Assembly (NCBI GenBank): GCA_021325515.1
Contig: JAJPHC010000060.1
Location: 181,459 to 245,458 of the forward strand
Direction of reading: 5' to 3'
Length of the DNA stretch: 64,000 nt
From: Acidobacteriota bacterium
GTDB taxonomy: Bacteria; Acidobacteriota; Thermoanaerobaculia; Gp7-AA8
The position numbers were made by a program, and so were the translations under genes. Below, piece by piece: positions 19,957-28,772 of the stretch; position 1 is the stretch's first letter; each line of letters begins with the position of its first letter. The notes beneath the pieces are model-generated. The model made no database searches and had not been told where the DNA came from. It was given only the letters and a program-made list of their open reading frames with translations.

Positions 19957-20806
19957 CGCCGCGGCTGCCGACCGCTTCGATCTCCAGCAGCAGCTCGCGC
20001 CGGCAGATGTCGGCGCGCAGCACGAGCATCGCCGCGTGCGGCATCGCCGCCCGCAGCTCGTCGGCAATCGGAAGATCGCCCTCATTGCGCAGATAGAGCT
20101 TGAGGTGCGTGAGGGCGCCGAGGCCGGAGCAGCCGGCGTGCTTCGCAGTCAGCTCGATGTTCCGCAGCGTCTCCCGCAACTGCGCGTGCACATCGCCGGG
20201 ATGCAGCGACTCGTGGCCGACGATGCTCGACGTGCCGGCGATGAACACCATGCCGCCGAACGCCGTCGCGCGCGCGAATGAGGGGCTGCACCGCCCGTAC
20301 TGCCGCGGATAGTCGTACGCGCTCACCTGCCGCGGATTTTCGAAATGCTGTCCGGGACGCGCGGAGGCGAGGTAGTAGACGACGAGCCGCGGCTCGCGAA
20401 TCCCGATCGCGCTCGCCGCCGGCAGGCGCTCCTTCCCCCATCCCGCGGCGGCGAACGCATCGTGACGGCCCGCGCAGAATCGCCGGTACCGTTCGTCGTC
20501 GCCTTCACCGGCATTGATGTCGCGCACGTGATTCCAGACGCGCAGAAGATGCGGATGTCCCTCGCGTTTCGTTCGCTGGAGAATCTCGGTGTAGGCGTCG
20601 CGCGCGGCGCGCTCGATGTCTTCATCGTCGTCGCAGACGAAGGAACCGAACAGCGCATCGCCGCGCCACACCTCGCAGAGCGGCTGCGGTCCGAGCTGCG
20701 GCATCGGCAGCGGCGCGATGCCGATCGCCGAAGGGTCGTCAGGAATCGCCGGAAGATAATCGACCGAGAGCGAGGCTGCAGGCGCGCTGATCATCGGATG
20801 GCTCAT
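19943..20806 (-). CDS. Chorismatase (FkbO/Hyg5/XanB2 family)
   Basis: A 287-residue protein with a RidA-like C-terminal fold, matching chorismatases that convert chorismate to a dihydroxycyclohexadienoate or to 3- or 4-hydroxybenzoate plus pyruvate. Recognisable segments are HPHLLRVWNHVRDIN, YRRFCAGRHDAF, FENPRQVSAYDYPRQYG, SPSFARATA, GTSSIVGHESLHPGDVHAQL and the terminal LLLEIEAVGS. Which product is made cannot be told from the visible residues. The start overlaps the stop of the upstream PilZ-like gene (ATGA), so the two are co-translated; its 3' end overlaps preA by 14 bases tail to tail. Confidence 0.82.
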   Translation of the reverse strand: MSHPMISAPAASLSVDYLPAIPDDPSAIGIAPLPMPQLGPQPLCEVWRGDALFGSFVCDDDEDIERAARDAYTEILQRTKREGHPHLLRVWNHVRDINAGEGDDERYRRFCAGRHDAFAAAGWGKERLPAASAIGIREPRLVVYYLASARPGQHFENPRQVSAYDYPRQYGRCSPSFARATAFGGMVFIAGTSSIVGHESLHPGDVHAQLRETLRNIELTAKHAGCSGLGALTHLKLYLRNEGDLPIADELRAAMPHAAMLVLRADICRRELLLEIEAVGSRGATSS

Positions 20807-21483
20807 CCGCCGAGCTGCGCGGCCATCGCGATGCGCATCATCCGCCGCGTCTCCGGATCTGCAGTCTCATACGTCCGCTGCAGCATGTCGATCTCACTCG
20901 CCTGCTCGCGGCTGATCGTCAGCCCATCTTCCGGCTGCTGCGGAGTTGCGGTGTAGTGCTTCGACCAGCGGCTGTCGCGATAGCGAAGCATGATGTAGGG
21001 CATCGTGTCTTCGTCGTCGAGCTGAAGAAAGAGACTTCCGCCGCCGAACACCGGCGACGGCGCCACAGGCTTCGGCGGCGCGGGAGGGGGCGCGGGCATC
21101 TCGATCGCTTCCACCGGCTCGGGCTCGGCCGGCTCTGGCTCTACGACAGCGGGCGGCTCAGGCGGCTCGCCGCTGAGAATCATCGCGATCAATCCCGCCG
21201 CTTCAGGATCGAGATCGTGAAACTGCAGTCCGCTTTGATAGATCAGCGTCCCGCCCTTGCGGCCGGAGATCTCCGAGCGCGCAACGCGCGCCTTGAACCG
21301 CGACCTGAACGCGCCCCATTTGATCTCGAGGTCGGCGTTGCTGTTGACGGTCAGCTTCTCTTCATGCTCGACGCGTGCACCCGCGGTACTGAGGTCCACG
21401 ACACGTGCGGTCTGAACACCGACCTTGATCTGCAGTAGCTCGCTCAGAGTCGAGCGCGGAGCCTGACGGCGTTCACGATCCAT
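20803..21483 (-). CDS. PilZ-like domain protein with proline-rich linker
   Basis: A 226-residue protein. Residues 1-115 (MDRERRQAPRSTLSELLQIK...VVDLSTAGARVEHEE) have the RxxxR and DxSxxG signature of PilZ domains that bind cyclic di-GMP. A proline/glutamate linker follows (PEPPAVVEPEPAEPEPVEAI), then a C-terminal segment with PYIMLRYRDSRWSKHYTATP and a helical tail. The ATG at 21483 follows the heptamer array; the open frame continues upstream through the array (Ser/Thr/Leu-rich nonsense), but that part is repeat DNA. The gene overlaps the chorismatase start, an unusual pairing. Confidence 0.75.
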   Translation of the reverse strand: MDRERRQAPRSTLSELLQIKVGVQTARVVDLSTAGARVEHEEKLTVNSNADLEIKWGAFRSRFKARVARSEISGRKGGTLIYQSGLQFHDLDPEAAGLIAMILSGEPPEPPAVVEPEPAEPEPVEAIEMPAPPPAPPKPVAPSPVFGGGSLFLQLDDEDTMPYIMLRYRDSRWSKHYTATPQQPEDGLTISREQASEIDMLQRTYETADPETRRMMRIAMAAQLGG

Positions 21484-21501
21484 GCGCGAACATTCTAAGG
21501 T

Positions 21502-21754
21502 ACTGAGTGCTGAGTACTGAGTGCTGAGTGCCGAGTACCGAGTGACGAGTGATGAGTGACGAGTACCGAGTGCGGAGTGATGAGTGACGAGTGATGAGTG
21601 ACGAGTGTTGAGTACCGAGCACTGAGTACCGAGCACTAGGTGACGAGTCTGAGCACGGATCGCTCTCGTCACTCAGCACTCGGTACTCAGCACTCATCAC
21701 TCGTCACTCATCACTCATCACTCATCACTCATCACTCATCACTCGTCACTCACC
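21502..21754. repeat. Long heptamer array, 21 units then 13 inverted units, core GAGT plus triplet
   Basis: The left arm (21502-21648) consists of 21 seven-base units, each a variable triplet (ACT, GCT, GCC, ACC, GAC, GAT, GCG, GTT) followed by GAGT or a near variant. The right arm (21664-21754) has 13 units of ACTC plus complementary-type triplets (GTC, AGC, GGT, ATC, ACC). It fills the divergent 303-base gap between the PilZ-like gene and hydA, leaving a TACAAT box and the ribosome-binding site beyond it. Nothing else is seen in the gap. Confidence 0.9.
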
Positions 21755-21759
21755 AGTAA

Positions 21760-21765
21760 TACAAT
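21760..21765 (+). promoter_or_regulatory. -10-like TACAAT upstream of hydA
   Basis: TACAAT immediately follows the heptamer array and lies 21 bases before the hydA ATG, identical to the box before preA and the one before xdhC. Confidence 0.45.
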
Positions 21766-21786
21766 CGCCGCGTTCTGGAGGTCGTG

Positions 21787-23172
<1,386 letters not shown>

Positions 23173-23173
23173 G

Positions 23174-23249
23174 GCTCTGGGGCTCTGGGGTGCTGGGGTG
23201 GTTCGAAACTACGAACACCCAGCGCCCTAGTGCCCCAGTGCCCCAGAGG
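23174..23249. repeat. Octamer array with inverted second arm, core CTGGG/CCCAG plus triplet
   Basis: The left arm repeats CTGGG with GCT, GCT, GTG, GTG. The right arm repeats CCCAG (one CCTAG) with CGC, TGC, TGC, AGG. It lies between convergent hydA and a response regulator whose stop codon falls in the right arm. Confidence 0.8.
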
Positions 23250-23616
23250 CCTTGTCACCCACCGCCTGCCGCAGCGCCTCCAGCAACACCGCCGGGCTTC
23301 CCTTCGGCACGATCACGGACGTCGCTGCCTTCCAGCGCTCCCGATCGGTGTGCGAGAGATCGGCGGCGGTCATCGCGACGATCGGCAGCTCATGCATGTC
23401 GGGATCGCGGCGCAGCGACTCCGCGACCCGGATCCCGTCGATCCGCGGCAGCATGTAGTCGATCAACACGACGTCCGGCGGATCGTTGCGCGCGATCATC
23501 ACGCCCTCCTCACCCGACTTCGCACACTCCACCTCGTACCCGGCATTCGTCAGCACTTCTTCGAGAATGATCCGGGTGTGGAGATCGTCATCGATGAGCA
23601 GGACCCGAATGGGCAT
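23227..23616 (-). CDS. Single-domain response regulator
   Basis: A 129-residue receiver-only protein. It has the acidic pair in VLLIDDDLHTR, the phospho-acceptor in VVLIDYMLPRIDG, the switch threonine in VAMTAAD and the conserved lysine in VIVPKGSP. There is no output domain, so it probably works by protein contact or in a phosphorelay. The last residues (ASGALGH) are encoded by the octamer array at its 3' end, meaning the array has supplied the stop codon. No cognate histidine kinase is in the window. Confidence 0.85.
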   Translation of the reverse strand: MPIRVLLIDDDLHTRIILEEVLTNAGYEVECAKSGEEGVMIARNDPPDVVLIDYMLPRIDGIRVAESLRRDPDMHELPIVAMTAADLSHTDRERWKAATSVIVPKGSPAVLLEALRQAVGDKASGALGH

Positions 23617-23670
23617 CTCGCTCCATCATACGGTAAGCTTCTCCGCCACACATCCACCAGGAGCCAGCTC

Positions 23671-24540
23671 ATGTCCAGAATCGTGAAAGCAGGTCTCATT
23701 CAGACCGCACTTGCCTGCGGTACTGACGAAAATCTCGAAACCATCCGCAATGCGCAACTCGAGCGCACTCTCAAGTATCTCGATCAGGCCGGCCAGCAGG
23801 GCGTGCAGATGATCTGCATGCAGGAGATCTTCACCGGCCCCTACTTCTGCGCCGAACAGAACACGCGCTGGTACGACTCGGTGGAGAAGATCCCCGACGG
23901 TCCGACAACGAAGCTCATGCAGGAGTATGCGAAGAAGTACAGCATGGTCATCATCGTCCCTCTCTATGAAGAGGAGTCGACCGGCGTCTACTACAACACC
24001 GCCGCCGTCATCGACGCCGACGGCACCTACCTCGGCAAGTACCGGAAGAACCACATCCCCCACGTCGCTCCCGGCTTCTGGGAGAAGTTCTACTTCCGCC
24101 CCGGAAACCTCGGCTATCCGGTCTTCGATACGCGCTACGGAAAAGTCGGCGTCTACATCTGTTACGACCGCCACTTCCCGGAAGGGGCGCGCGAGCTCGG
24201 GCTGAATGGCGCGGAGATCGTCTTCAATCCCTCGGCCACGGTCGCCGGCCTCTCCGAGTATCTCTGGAAGCTCGAGCAACCCGCGCATGCGGTTGCCAAC
24301 GGCTACTTCGTCGGCGCGATCAATCGCGTTGGGTTCGAAGGACCGTGGAACATCGGAGAGTTCTACGGACAGAGCTACTTCGTCGATCCGCGCGGCCAGT
24401 TCCTCTCGGTTGCGAAGCGCGATGAAGATGCGCTCGTCGTCGCCGAGCTCGACTTCGACAAGATCCGCGAAGTGCGGAACACCTGGCAGTTCTTCCGGGA
24501 TCGCAGACCGGATACGTATTCGGGGATCGTGAAACCCTAG
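23671..24540 (+). CDS. Beta-ureidopropionase / nitrilase-superfamily N-carbamoyl amidohydrolase
   Basis: A 289-residue nitrilase-superfamily amidohydrolase cleaving N-carbamoyl-beta-alanine (or the beta-aminoisobutyrate analogue) to the beta-amino acid, CO2 and ammonia. The catalytic triad is visible: Glu in MQEIFTGPYF, Lys in YRKNHIPHV, Cys in VGVYICYDRHFPEG. The substrate-loop segment PGFWEKFYFRPGN is characteristic of the beta-alanine synthase and N-carbamoylputrescine branches. CAGGAG seven bases before the ATG fixes the start; the frame is open further upstream opposite the response regulator, which is not coding. Position after hydA supports the pyrimidine assignment over polyamine metabolism. 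Confidence 0.9.
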   Translation: MSRIVKAGLIQTALACGTDENLETIRNAQLERTLKYLDQAGQQGVQMICMQEIFTGPYFCAEQNTRWYDSVEKIPDGPTTKLMQEYAKKYSMVIIVPLYEEESTGVYYNTAAVIDADGTYLGKYRKNHIPHVAPGFWEKFYFRPGNLGYPVFDTRYGKVGVYICYDRHFPEGARELGLNGAEIVFNPSATVAGLSEYLWKLEQPAHAVANGYFVGAINRVGFEGPWNIGEFYGQSYFVDPRGQFLSVAKRDEDALVVAELDFDKIREVRNTWQFFRDRRPDTYSGIVKP

Positions 24541-24551
24541 TCACGTGGATA

Positions 24552-24622
24552 CGCGGGCTCGCGGGCACGCGGTAAGAGAGCCGCTTGCCACCGCGAGCCC
24601 GCGAGCCCGCGGAACCGCGAAA
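24552..24622. repeat. Octamer array with inverted second arm, core CGCGG plus triplet
   Basis: The left arm repeats CGCGG with GCT, GCA, TAA (24552-24575). The right arm repeats CCGCG with AGC, AGC, GAA, AAA (24591-24622). The xdhA start codon follows only two bases after the last unit, leaving no room for a ribosome-binding site. Confidence 0.8.
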
Positions 24623-24624
24623 CC

Positions 24625-25986
24625 ATGTCCCGAGACCACCTCATACTCCATATCAACGGCCGCGAGCACATCGTCCGCGGCGACGGCATCTACAAGACTC
24701 TCTCGAACTATCTCCGTTACGACTTCGGCGCGACAGGCACGAAGATCGTCTGCGAAGAAGGCGACTGCGGCGCCTGCACGGTGCTCATTCGCTATGGCCG
24801 GGATGAGGATTTTCTGCCGGTCAACTCCTGCATCCAGTCTCTCTTTCAGCTCGATGGGGCGAGCATCGTCACGGTCGAAGGATTGAAAGAGAACGGCGAG
24901 CTGACGCCGGTGCAGGAGTCGATGGTCGCCTGTCATGGCGCGCAATGCGGCTACTGCACGCCGGGCTTCATCATGGCCATGACCGCGATGTTCGAGAAGT
25001 GCGATCGTGTGGACGAACGGCAGACGCGCGAAGGTCTCGTCGGCAATCTCTGCCGCTGCACCGGCTACGAGCCGATCATCAAGGCGGCGCTGCAGGTCGA
25101 CGGCTCGAAGACGCAGAAACTGCGCGACCGTTATCCCGCGCTGCCCGACGCACGCGACGCCGTGCGCATCGGCCGCTTCTATGCGCCGACCACACTCGAG
25201 GAAGCGATCGCCTTCAAGCGCGAGCACAACGCGACGATCGTGCGCGGAGGGACGGATGTCGGCGTCTGGATCAACAAGCGCGGATATCAGGCGCCGGCGA
25301 TGCTGTCGCTCGCGAAGATCGCGGGCCTCGACGAGCTGCGCGAGGACGCCGGGACGATTCTCGCCGGCGCGAATGTGTCGCTCGCGCGTCTCGAGCTGTT
25401 CGTGCGCGAGCGCATCCCGGAGCTCTACAAGATTCTCTCGATCTTCGGCTCGCCGCAGATCAAGAACGCGGGCACGCTCGCCGGCAACATCGCCAACGGC
25501 TCGCCGATCGGCGACACGCTCCCCTATCTGATGGTCGCCGATGCGCAGCTCGAGCTCAACGGCGGCGCGCGCGTCGTTCCGATCAATTCGTTCTACAAGG
25601 GCTACAAGCTGTTCGATCTGGCGCAGGACGAGATCATCACGCGCGTGCGAGTGCCGATCGTGCGCGACACGTTGCGGCTCTACAAGGTGAGCCGCCGCCG
25701 CGATCTCGACATCTCCGCATTCACCGCGGCGATCCGCCTCCGCTTCACGGATGCGCACATCGAGCGCGCCTGGGTCGCATACGGCGGCGTCGCGCCGACG
25801 GTCATCCGGCTGCCGAAAACCGAAGCGTTCCTCGCCGGGAAAGCCGCATCGGTCGATCTGTTCAGGGATGCCGGTCGCATCGCGAGAGAAGAGGTCCGGC
25901 CGATCTCCGACGTGCGCGGATCAGCCGGCTACCGCGCGCAACTCGCCGAGAACATCATGGCGAAATTCGCGCACGAGGCCCTCTGA
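24625..25986 (+). CDS. xdhA: Xanthine dehydrogenase, 2Fe-2S and FAD subunit
   Basis: A 453-residue electron-transfer subunit of xanthine dehydrogenase. The N-terminal plant-type ferredoxin domain has CEEGDCGACTVL. A second 2Fe-2S helical domain has CHGAQCGYCTPGF and GNLCRCTGYEPI. The FAD domain has IVRGGTDVGVWIN and the SPQIKNAGTLAGNIANGSPIGD loop, ending in a CO-dehydrogenase flavoprotein C-terminal domain. It passes electrons from the molybdenum centre to NAD+. The partner gene lies 2.8 kb downstream, beyond a lower-GC block of small genes and a VOC gene on the other strand, so an original operon seems to have been split. No Shine-Dalgarno sequence precedes the ATG. Confidence 0.93.
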   Translation: MSRDHLILHINGREHIVRGDGIYKTLSNYLRYDFGATGTKIVCEEGDCGACTVLIRYGRDEDFLPVNSCIQSLFQLDGASIVTVEGLKENGELTPVQESMVACHGAQCGYCTPGFIMAMTAMFEKCDRVDERQTREGLVGNLCRCTGYEPIIKAALQVDGSKTQKLRDRYPALPDARDAVRIGRFYAPTTLEEAIAFKREHNATIVRGGTDVGVWINKRGYQAPAMLSLAKIAGLDELREDAGTILAGANVSLARLELFVRERIPELYKILSIFGSPQIKNAGTLAGNIANGSPIGDTLPYLMVADAQLELNGGARVVPINSFYKGYKLFDLAQDEIITRVRVPIVRDTLRLYKVSRRRDLDISAFTAAIRLRFTDAHIERAWVAYGGVAPTVIRLPKTEAFLAGKAASVDLFRDAGRIAREEVRPISDVRGSAGYRAQLAENIMAKFAHEAL

Positions 25987-26086
25987 TACGCAGCGGGGTT
26001 CACTCCCGGCGGCCATCGGCTATGTTCTTCACGTGATCCAGCTCGACAATCGGACCACAGGCCTCCGCTCACAAGGAAATTGGTTC

Positions 26087-26659
26087 ATGGCCAGACCTCT
26101 CGTCATACTTTTGTCGACAATTCTCCTGGCAGGTTGCCGCGCGGAAGACACGTCGGCCGGCCCGGGTCTTTCCGTTGCGGAAGCTACTCGGCTATCACAA
26201 CGCATGGAGGCTGACGAACAGGCGAGACGCGCTCGGGGGTTGCAACAGCTGAGGGCTTCTTTCAGTAACTCTGAAGAGATCACGGAGTACCGAGTCGTCA
26301 GCCCTTTCAATCCAGACTTTTCGCGCCTGAAGAACTCGCCGCGGAAGTACAAAACCTTCCCGGTGATCGCCCGGTACACGCCCTCTAAGACAGAAGCTCA
26401 GTCCCTGGCTGAACTGCTTTCCAATCCATCAAGCTATCTAGGTCCGGGAAAGGAGTCGACATGTCTACCCGACCCGGGTTACATCGTGGCGTTTACTTCC
26501 AACGGAGCCTCGATCGACGTAGTTGTGTGCTTTGCCTGCGGTGACGTCTGGATCAATGGTGTTCCAGCGTTGGAGCACACAACATTTGCGATTTCACCAG
26601 CAGCCAGAAAGGCATTGCTTCCACGGCTTGAAGTCCTGGCACGGGCAAGCGCCGCCTAA
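26087..26659 (+). CDS. Hypothetical lipoprotein (cassette-like gene 1)
   Basis: A 190-residue predicted lipoprotein: signal peptide MARPLVILLSTILLAGC with the lipobox LAGC at residues 14-17, so exported and lipid-anchored. A short helical region (RRARGLQQLRASFSNSEEI) precedes a globular domain ending PRLEVLARASAA. No family is recognised. AAGGA nine bases before the ATG supports the start. GC content is visibly lower than in flanking genes. Its TAA stop lies within GCCTAAC, which fits the RYYYAAC end of an integron attC site; two neighbours share this arrangement. Cargo-type accessory gene (inference). Confidence 0.65.
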   Translation: MARPLVILLSTILLAGCRAEDTSAGPGLSVAEATRLSQRMEADEQARRARGLQQLRASFSNSEEITEYRVVSPFNPDFSRLKNSPRKYKTFPVIARYTPSKTEAQSLAELLSNPSSYLGPGKESTCLPDPGYIVAFTSNGASIDVVVCFACGDVWINGVPALEHTTFAISPAARKALLPRLEVLARASAA

Positions 26660-26677
26660 CTCTCTGCACGCTGCACC
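26654..26677 (+). repeat. attC-like 3' end motif 1 (GCCTAAC)
   Basis: GCCTAAC contains the stop codon and is followed by TCTCTGCACGCTGCACC, similar to the sequence after the other two motifs (TCTACGGTGCACC and TCTTCGGTGCAGC). A matching GTTRRRY partner was not found. Confidence 0.35.
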
Positions 26678-26768
26678 ATGACCCCGCTGCAGTCTTCTGA
26701 GAGCATAATTCTCCCGCCTGAGTCGGAGTAGGCGAGCACCGAACCGTTCGGCGGAACGAGGTCACGAC

Positions 26769-27485
26769 GTGAGCTACAACATCACCGTCAACGGGGCTTT
26801 TCGAATCACACCCGCCGCGAACGACCAGCAAAGAGAGATCGTCGAGCAGGCAAACCGCGGCTGGAAGATCTCGCCAAACGGTACCCTGCTCCATCTCCCT
26901 GCTGGTGAGGATCATCCAAACCCTTTCCTGGCTATCGAATACTTCGTTACCGAGCTGCTCCCATCGATTGGTCTTCGAGCAGAAGGCGAGGTTAGATGGC
27001 ACGGCGAAGACGGAGGGCAGGGTGAGATTGGCGTTGCCAACGGCACGGTTGTAATCACCACTCCCGAACCCAAGCGCCTTGATCGTCGAGAAGTTGAGCG
27101 GCTTCTTGATCAGCTCACAACGGGGAGCGACGAGGATCGAAAGATGGCGGCTCAAGTGCTACAGGCGTTTAACGAAGACGGCCCCGAAGTCATCGCCGCA
27201 TTGGCGGTCGCTCTCTCAAGTGCCAGCGTAGAAGTTCGAATCGCAGCGGCGAATCTGCTCGCAGCATTCGGCCCGAAGGCACTGCCCGCATTGTCTGCAC
27301 TGCGAACCGCACTCCGCGACTCTGAGGCCTGGGTTCAAGCTGCGGCCGCTGAAGCTATCGGTGAAATCGGCCCCGCCGCAGCCATCGCGCTACCTGACCT
27401 GGTCGAGCTTCGCAAGCATCCATCGTACGGCCCGTCAGGTCGGGCATTAGAAGCCATCAGGAAACTAGGCCTGCTACCGGTCTAA
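26769..27485 (+). CDS. HEAT-repeat protein with small N-terminal domain (cassette-like gene 2)
   Basis: A 238-residue protein with no signal peptide. The N-terminal 95 residues (YNITVNGAFRITP... GLRAEGEVRWHGEDGGQGEI) resemble a small beta-rich domain that I associate with hypothetical proteins bearing a EVRWxGED motif. Residues about 100-238 are three to four HEAT/PBS-lyase-type helical repeats (EVIAALAVALSSASVEVRIA, then VQAAAAEAIGEIGPAA). The GTG start has GAGG eight bases upstream. The TAA stop lies in GTCTAAC, the attC-like motif. HEAT repeats point to protein binding; the actual role is unknown. Confidence 0.65.
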   Translation: MSYNITVNGAFRITPAANDQQREIVEQANRGWKISPNGTLLHLPAGEDHPNPFLAIEYFVTELLPSIGLRAEGEVRWHGEDGGQGEIGVANGTVVITTPEPKRLDRREVERLLDQLTTGSDEDRKMAAQVLQAFNEDGPEVIAALAVALSSASVEVRIAAANLLAAFGPKALPALSALRTALRDSEAWVQAAAAEAIGEIGPAAAIALPDLVELRKHPSYGPSGRALEAIRKLGLLPV

Positions 27486-27499
27486 CTCTACGGTGCACC
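27480..27499 (+). repeat. attC-like 3' end motif 2 (GTCTAAC)
   Basis: GTCTAAC holds the stop codon of the HEAT-repeat gene and continues TCTACGGTGCACC, closely matching motif 3. Confidence 0.35.
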
Positions 27500-27540
27500 G
27501 CCGCGGTTTCTTTCACTCCGATCCTTTCTCTAATAATGCG

Positions 27541-27975
27541 ATGCGCGTGATCTGCCTCGTTGTGCTGTCCCTTCTTGCCACTTCAGCGCTGGCGGAAGAA
27601 TCCGTCGTCTATGTCTGCAAAGGACTTGAGGCATTTCGAATGGAAGGTACTCACGCTACCGATTGGACCTGGGGAAACATCCGAGCTCAACAAGGTTCGA
27701 CAGCGATAGGTTTCTCCCTTGGCCCATCGGCTCCGGAGATCGTGCCGTCCAAACGACCACCAGGGTTTCGGTCGTACACCATTCAACATCTCGGCTCCGT
27801 CGATCTTCGCTATGGATTCAATGTCCGGAGGAATCAGTTCGAAGCGACGCTGATCGGCGCCCCGATTTACCGGAAACTGAATCTGGTTTCTCGCCCGGCA
27901 GATCGGGAAATCCTCTTACAAGTAGCGCGGATTCTGTCGTCAGCTACATGCCACGCCACGGGGCGTAGCAAGTAA
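27541..27975 (+). CDS. Small exported hypothetical protein (cassette-like gene 3)
   Basis: A 144-residue protein with a clear signal peptide (MRVICLVVLSLLATSALA, cleavage after ALA), so periplasmic or secreted. The mature part begins EESVVYVCKGLEAFRMEG and contains two cysteines, C25 and one near the C-terminus, which could form a disulfide. No family is recognised. An upstream in-frame GTG would place 16 extra residues before the signal peptide and is rejected. It shares lower GC with its neighbours. Unlike them, its stop is not in an RYYYAAC motif. Confidence 0.55.
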   Translation: MRVICLVVLSLLATSALAEESVVYVCKGLEAFRMEGTHATDWTWGNIRAQQGSTAIGFSLGPSAPEIVPSKRPPGFRSYTIQHLGSVDLRYGFNVRRNQFEATLIGAPIYRKLNLVSRPADREILLQVARILSSATCHATGRSK

Positions 27976-28006
27976 GCCACGTGCCCAGCTCAGCCCGGCG
28001 GTGTGA

Positions 28007-28224
28007 AGCACGGCGCAAGGTGACTTTGACACACGCAACGGATCTCTGGGATTCATTGGTTTGAGGCACACGGAATCGGCGAAGGCTACCGAGCTCGGGT
28101 CGGTGCGAGTGGTCGACGAGGAGGGTGAAGACTCCCTCTACGCGAAAGAATGGTTTCTCCCATCGAGTTACCCGAGCTCATCGAACAAGCCGTGGTTGGA
28201 CTAGCGAATCGCTCGGCGGTCTAA
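28007..28224 (+). pseudogene. Frameshifted, 5'-truncated small protein remnant
   Basis: One frame reads GDFDTRNGSLGFIGLRHTES and on to VVDEEGEDSLYAKEWFLP, then must shift near 28157-28161 (a CCC run) into the next frame to read IELPELIEQAVVGLANRSAV and stop at TAA. The joined product, ending EGEDSLYAKEWFLPIELPEL, looks like a small regulator-like protein of the kind often seen in accessory regions. There is no start codon in the open segment, so it is truncated as well. The stop lies in GTCTAAC. Confidence 0.5.
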
Positions 28225-28252
28225 CTCTTCGGTGCAGCTGCACGTTGCCGCA
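28219..28252 (+). repeat. attC-like 3' end motif 3 (GTCTAAC)
   Basis: GTCTAAC with the pseudogene stop, followed by TCTTCGGTGCAGCTGCACG, which contains the palindrome GTGCAGCTGCAC. Between this and the VOC gene end at 28333 nothing further is recognised. Confidence 0.35.
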
Positions 28253-28332
28253 TGCCGATCAGATTCCAACGAATGGGTGGCACTCCTGAACAGCCGTTCT
28301 GTACCGAGCTGACGCGCCGGCCCGGCACGCCC

Positions 28333-28719
28333 TCATCCCCTGTACACCGTTCCTTCCTCCACGAAGCAAAGTGGATTTCCCCAGGGGTCATTCGCGTAGA
28401 ACGAGCGCTCGCGCCAGGGACGGACCGCGATCTCGCCGCCCGGCGCATCGTGTACCGCTTCCGACGAAAGACAGCCCAGCGATTTCGCGCGCGCGAACAC
28501 CGCTTCGAGATCCTTCACCGTGAAATAGAGCGCCTTCGCCGCGACATGCGGCGCGGCGGTCTCAACCACCTGCAGCATCACAGGACCGCAGTCGTAATAG
28601 GCTCGCGCGCCGCGATCGCGCCGCCCGGCGATCCCCAACAGGCTGTCGTAAAACGAAATCGCCGCTTCGAGGTCACCGGCTTCGACGTTCAGGCGGAAGA
28701 ACTGCGGGATGTCGCTCAT
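28333..28719 (-). CDS. VOC-superfamily (glyoxalase/dioxygenase-like) protein
   Basis: A 128-residue two-module vicinal-oxygen-chelate protein. Strand and helix pattern: FFRLNVEAGDLEAAISFYDS, then LYFTVKDLEAVFARAKSLG, and the C-terminal SFYANDPWGNPLCFVEEG, the typical DPxGNxxxFxE metal-ligand strand. The substrate cannot be assigned; family members include glyoxalases, dioxygenases and antibiotic-binding proteins. ATG at 28719 gives the natural N-terminus; an in-frame ATG five codons upstream adds only MYDFS. It is divergent from xdhB. Confidence 0.8.
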   Translation of the reverse strand: MSDIPQFFRLNVEAGDLEAAISFYDSLLGIAGRRDRGARAYYDCGPVMLQVVETAAPHVAAKALYFTVKDLEAVFARAKSLGCLSSEAVHDAPGGEIAVRPWRERSFYANDPWGNPLCFVEEGTVYRG

Positions 28720-28760
28720 GGAGAAATCGTACAACCCATCCGGCCGCCCGGCTGCCGGTT

Positions 28761-28766
28761 TAAACT
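28761..28766 (+). promoter_or_regulatory. -10-like TAAACT of xdhB
   Basis: TAAACT ends six bases before the xdhB ATG with no Shine-Dalgarno sequence between, consistent with a leaderless transcript separate from xdhA. Confidence 0.4.
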
Positions 28767-28772
28767 ACACCG

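Noticed and set aside
21484..21700. Open frames through the GAGT array (Ser/Thr/Leu repeat peptides) and the N-terminal extension of the PilZ-like gene
   Set aside because: The peptide repeats simply reflect the seven-base period; the family N-terminus begins at ATG 21483.
21502..21754. CRISPR array
   Set aside because: Units are 7 nt with 3-nt variable parts, far too short for repeats and spacers, and no cas genes are present.
26654..28252. True integron with integrase
   Set aside because: No integrase and no GTTRRRY-type complete attC ends are visible; only the stop-proximal halves match, so only cassette-like is claimed.
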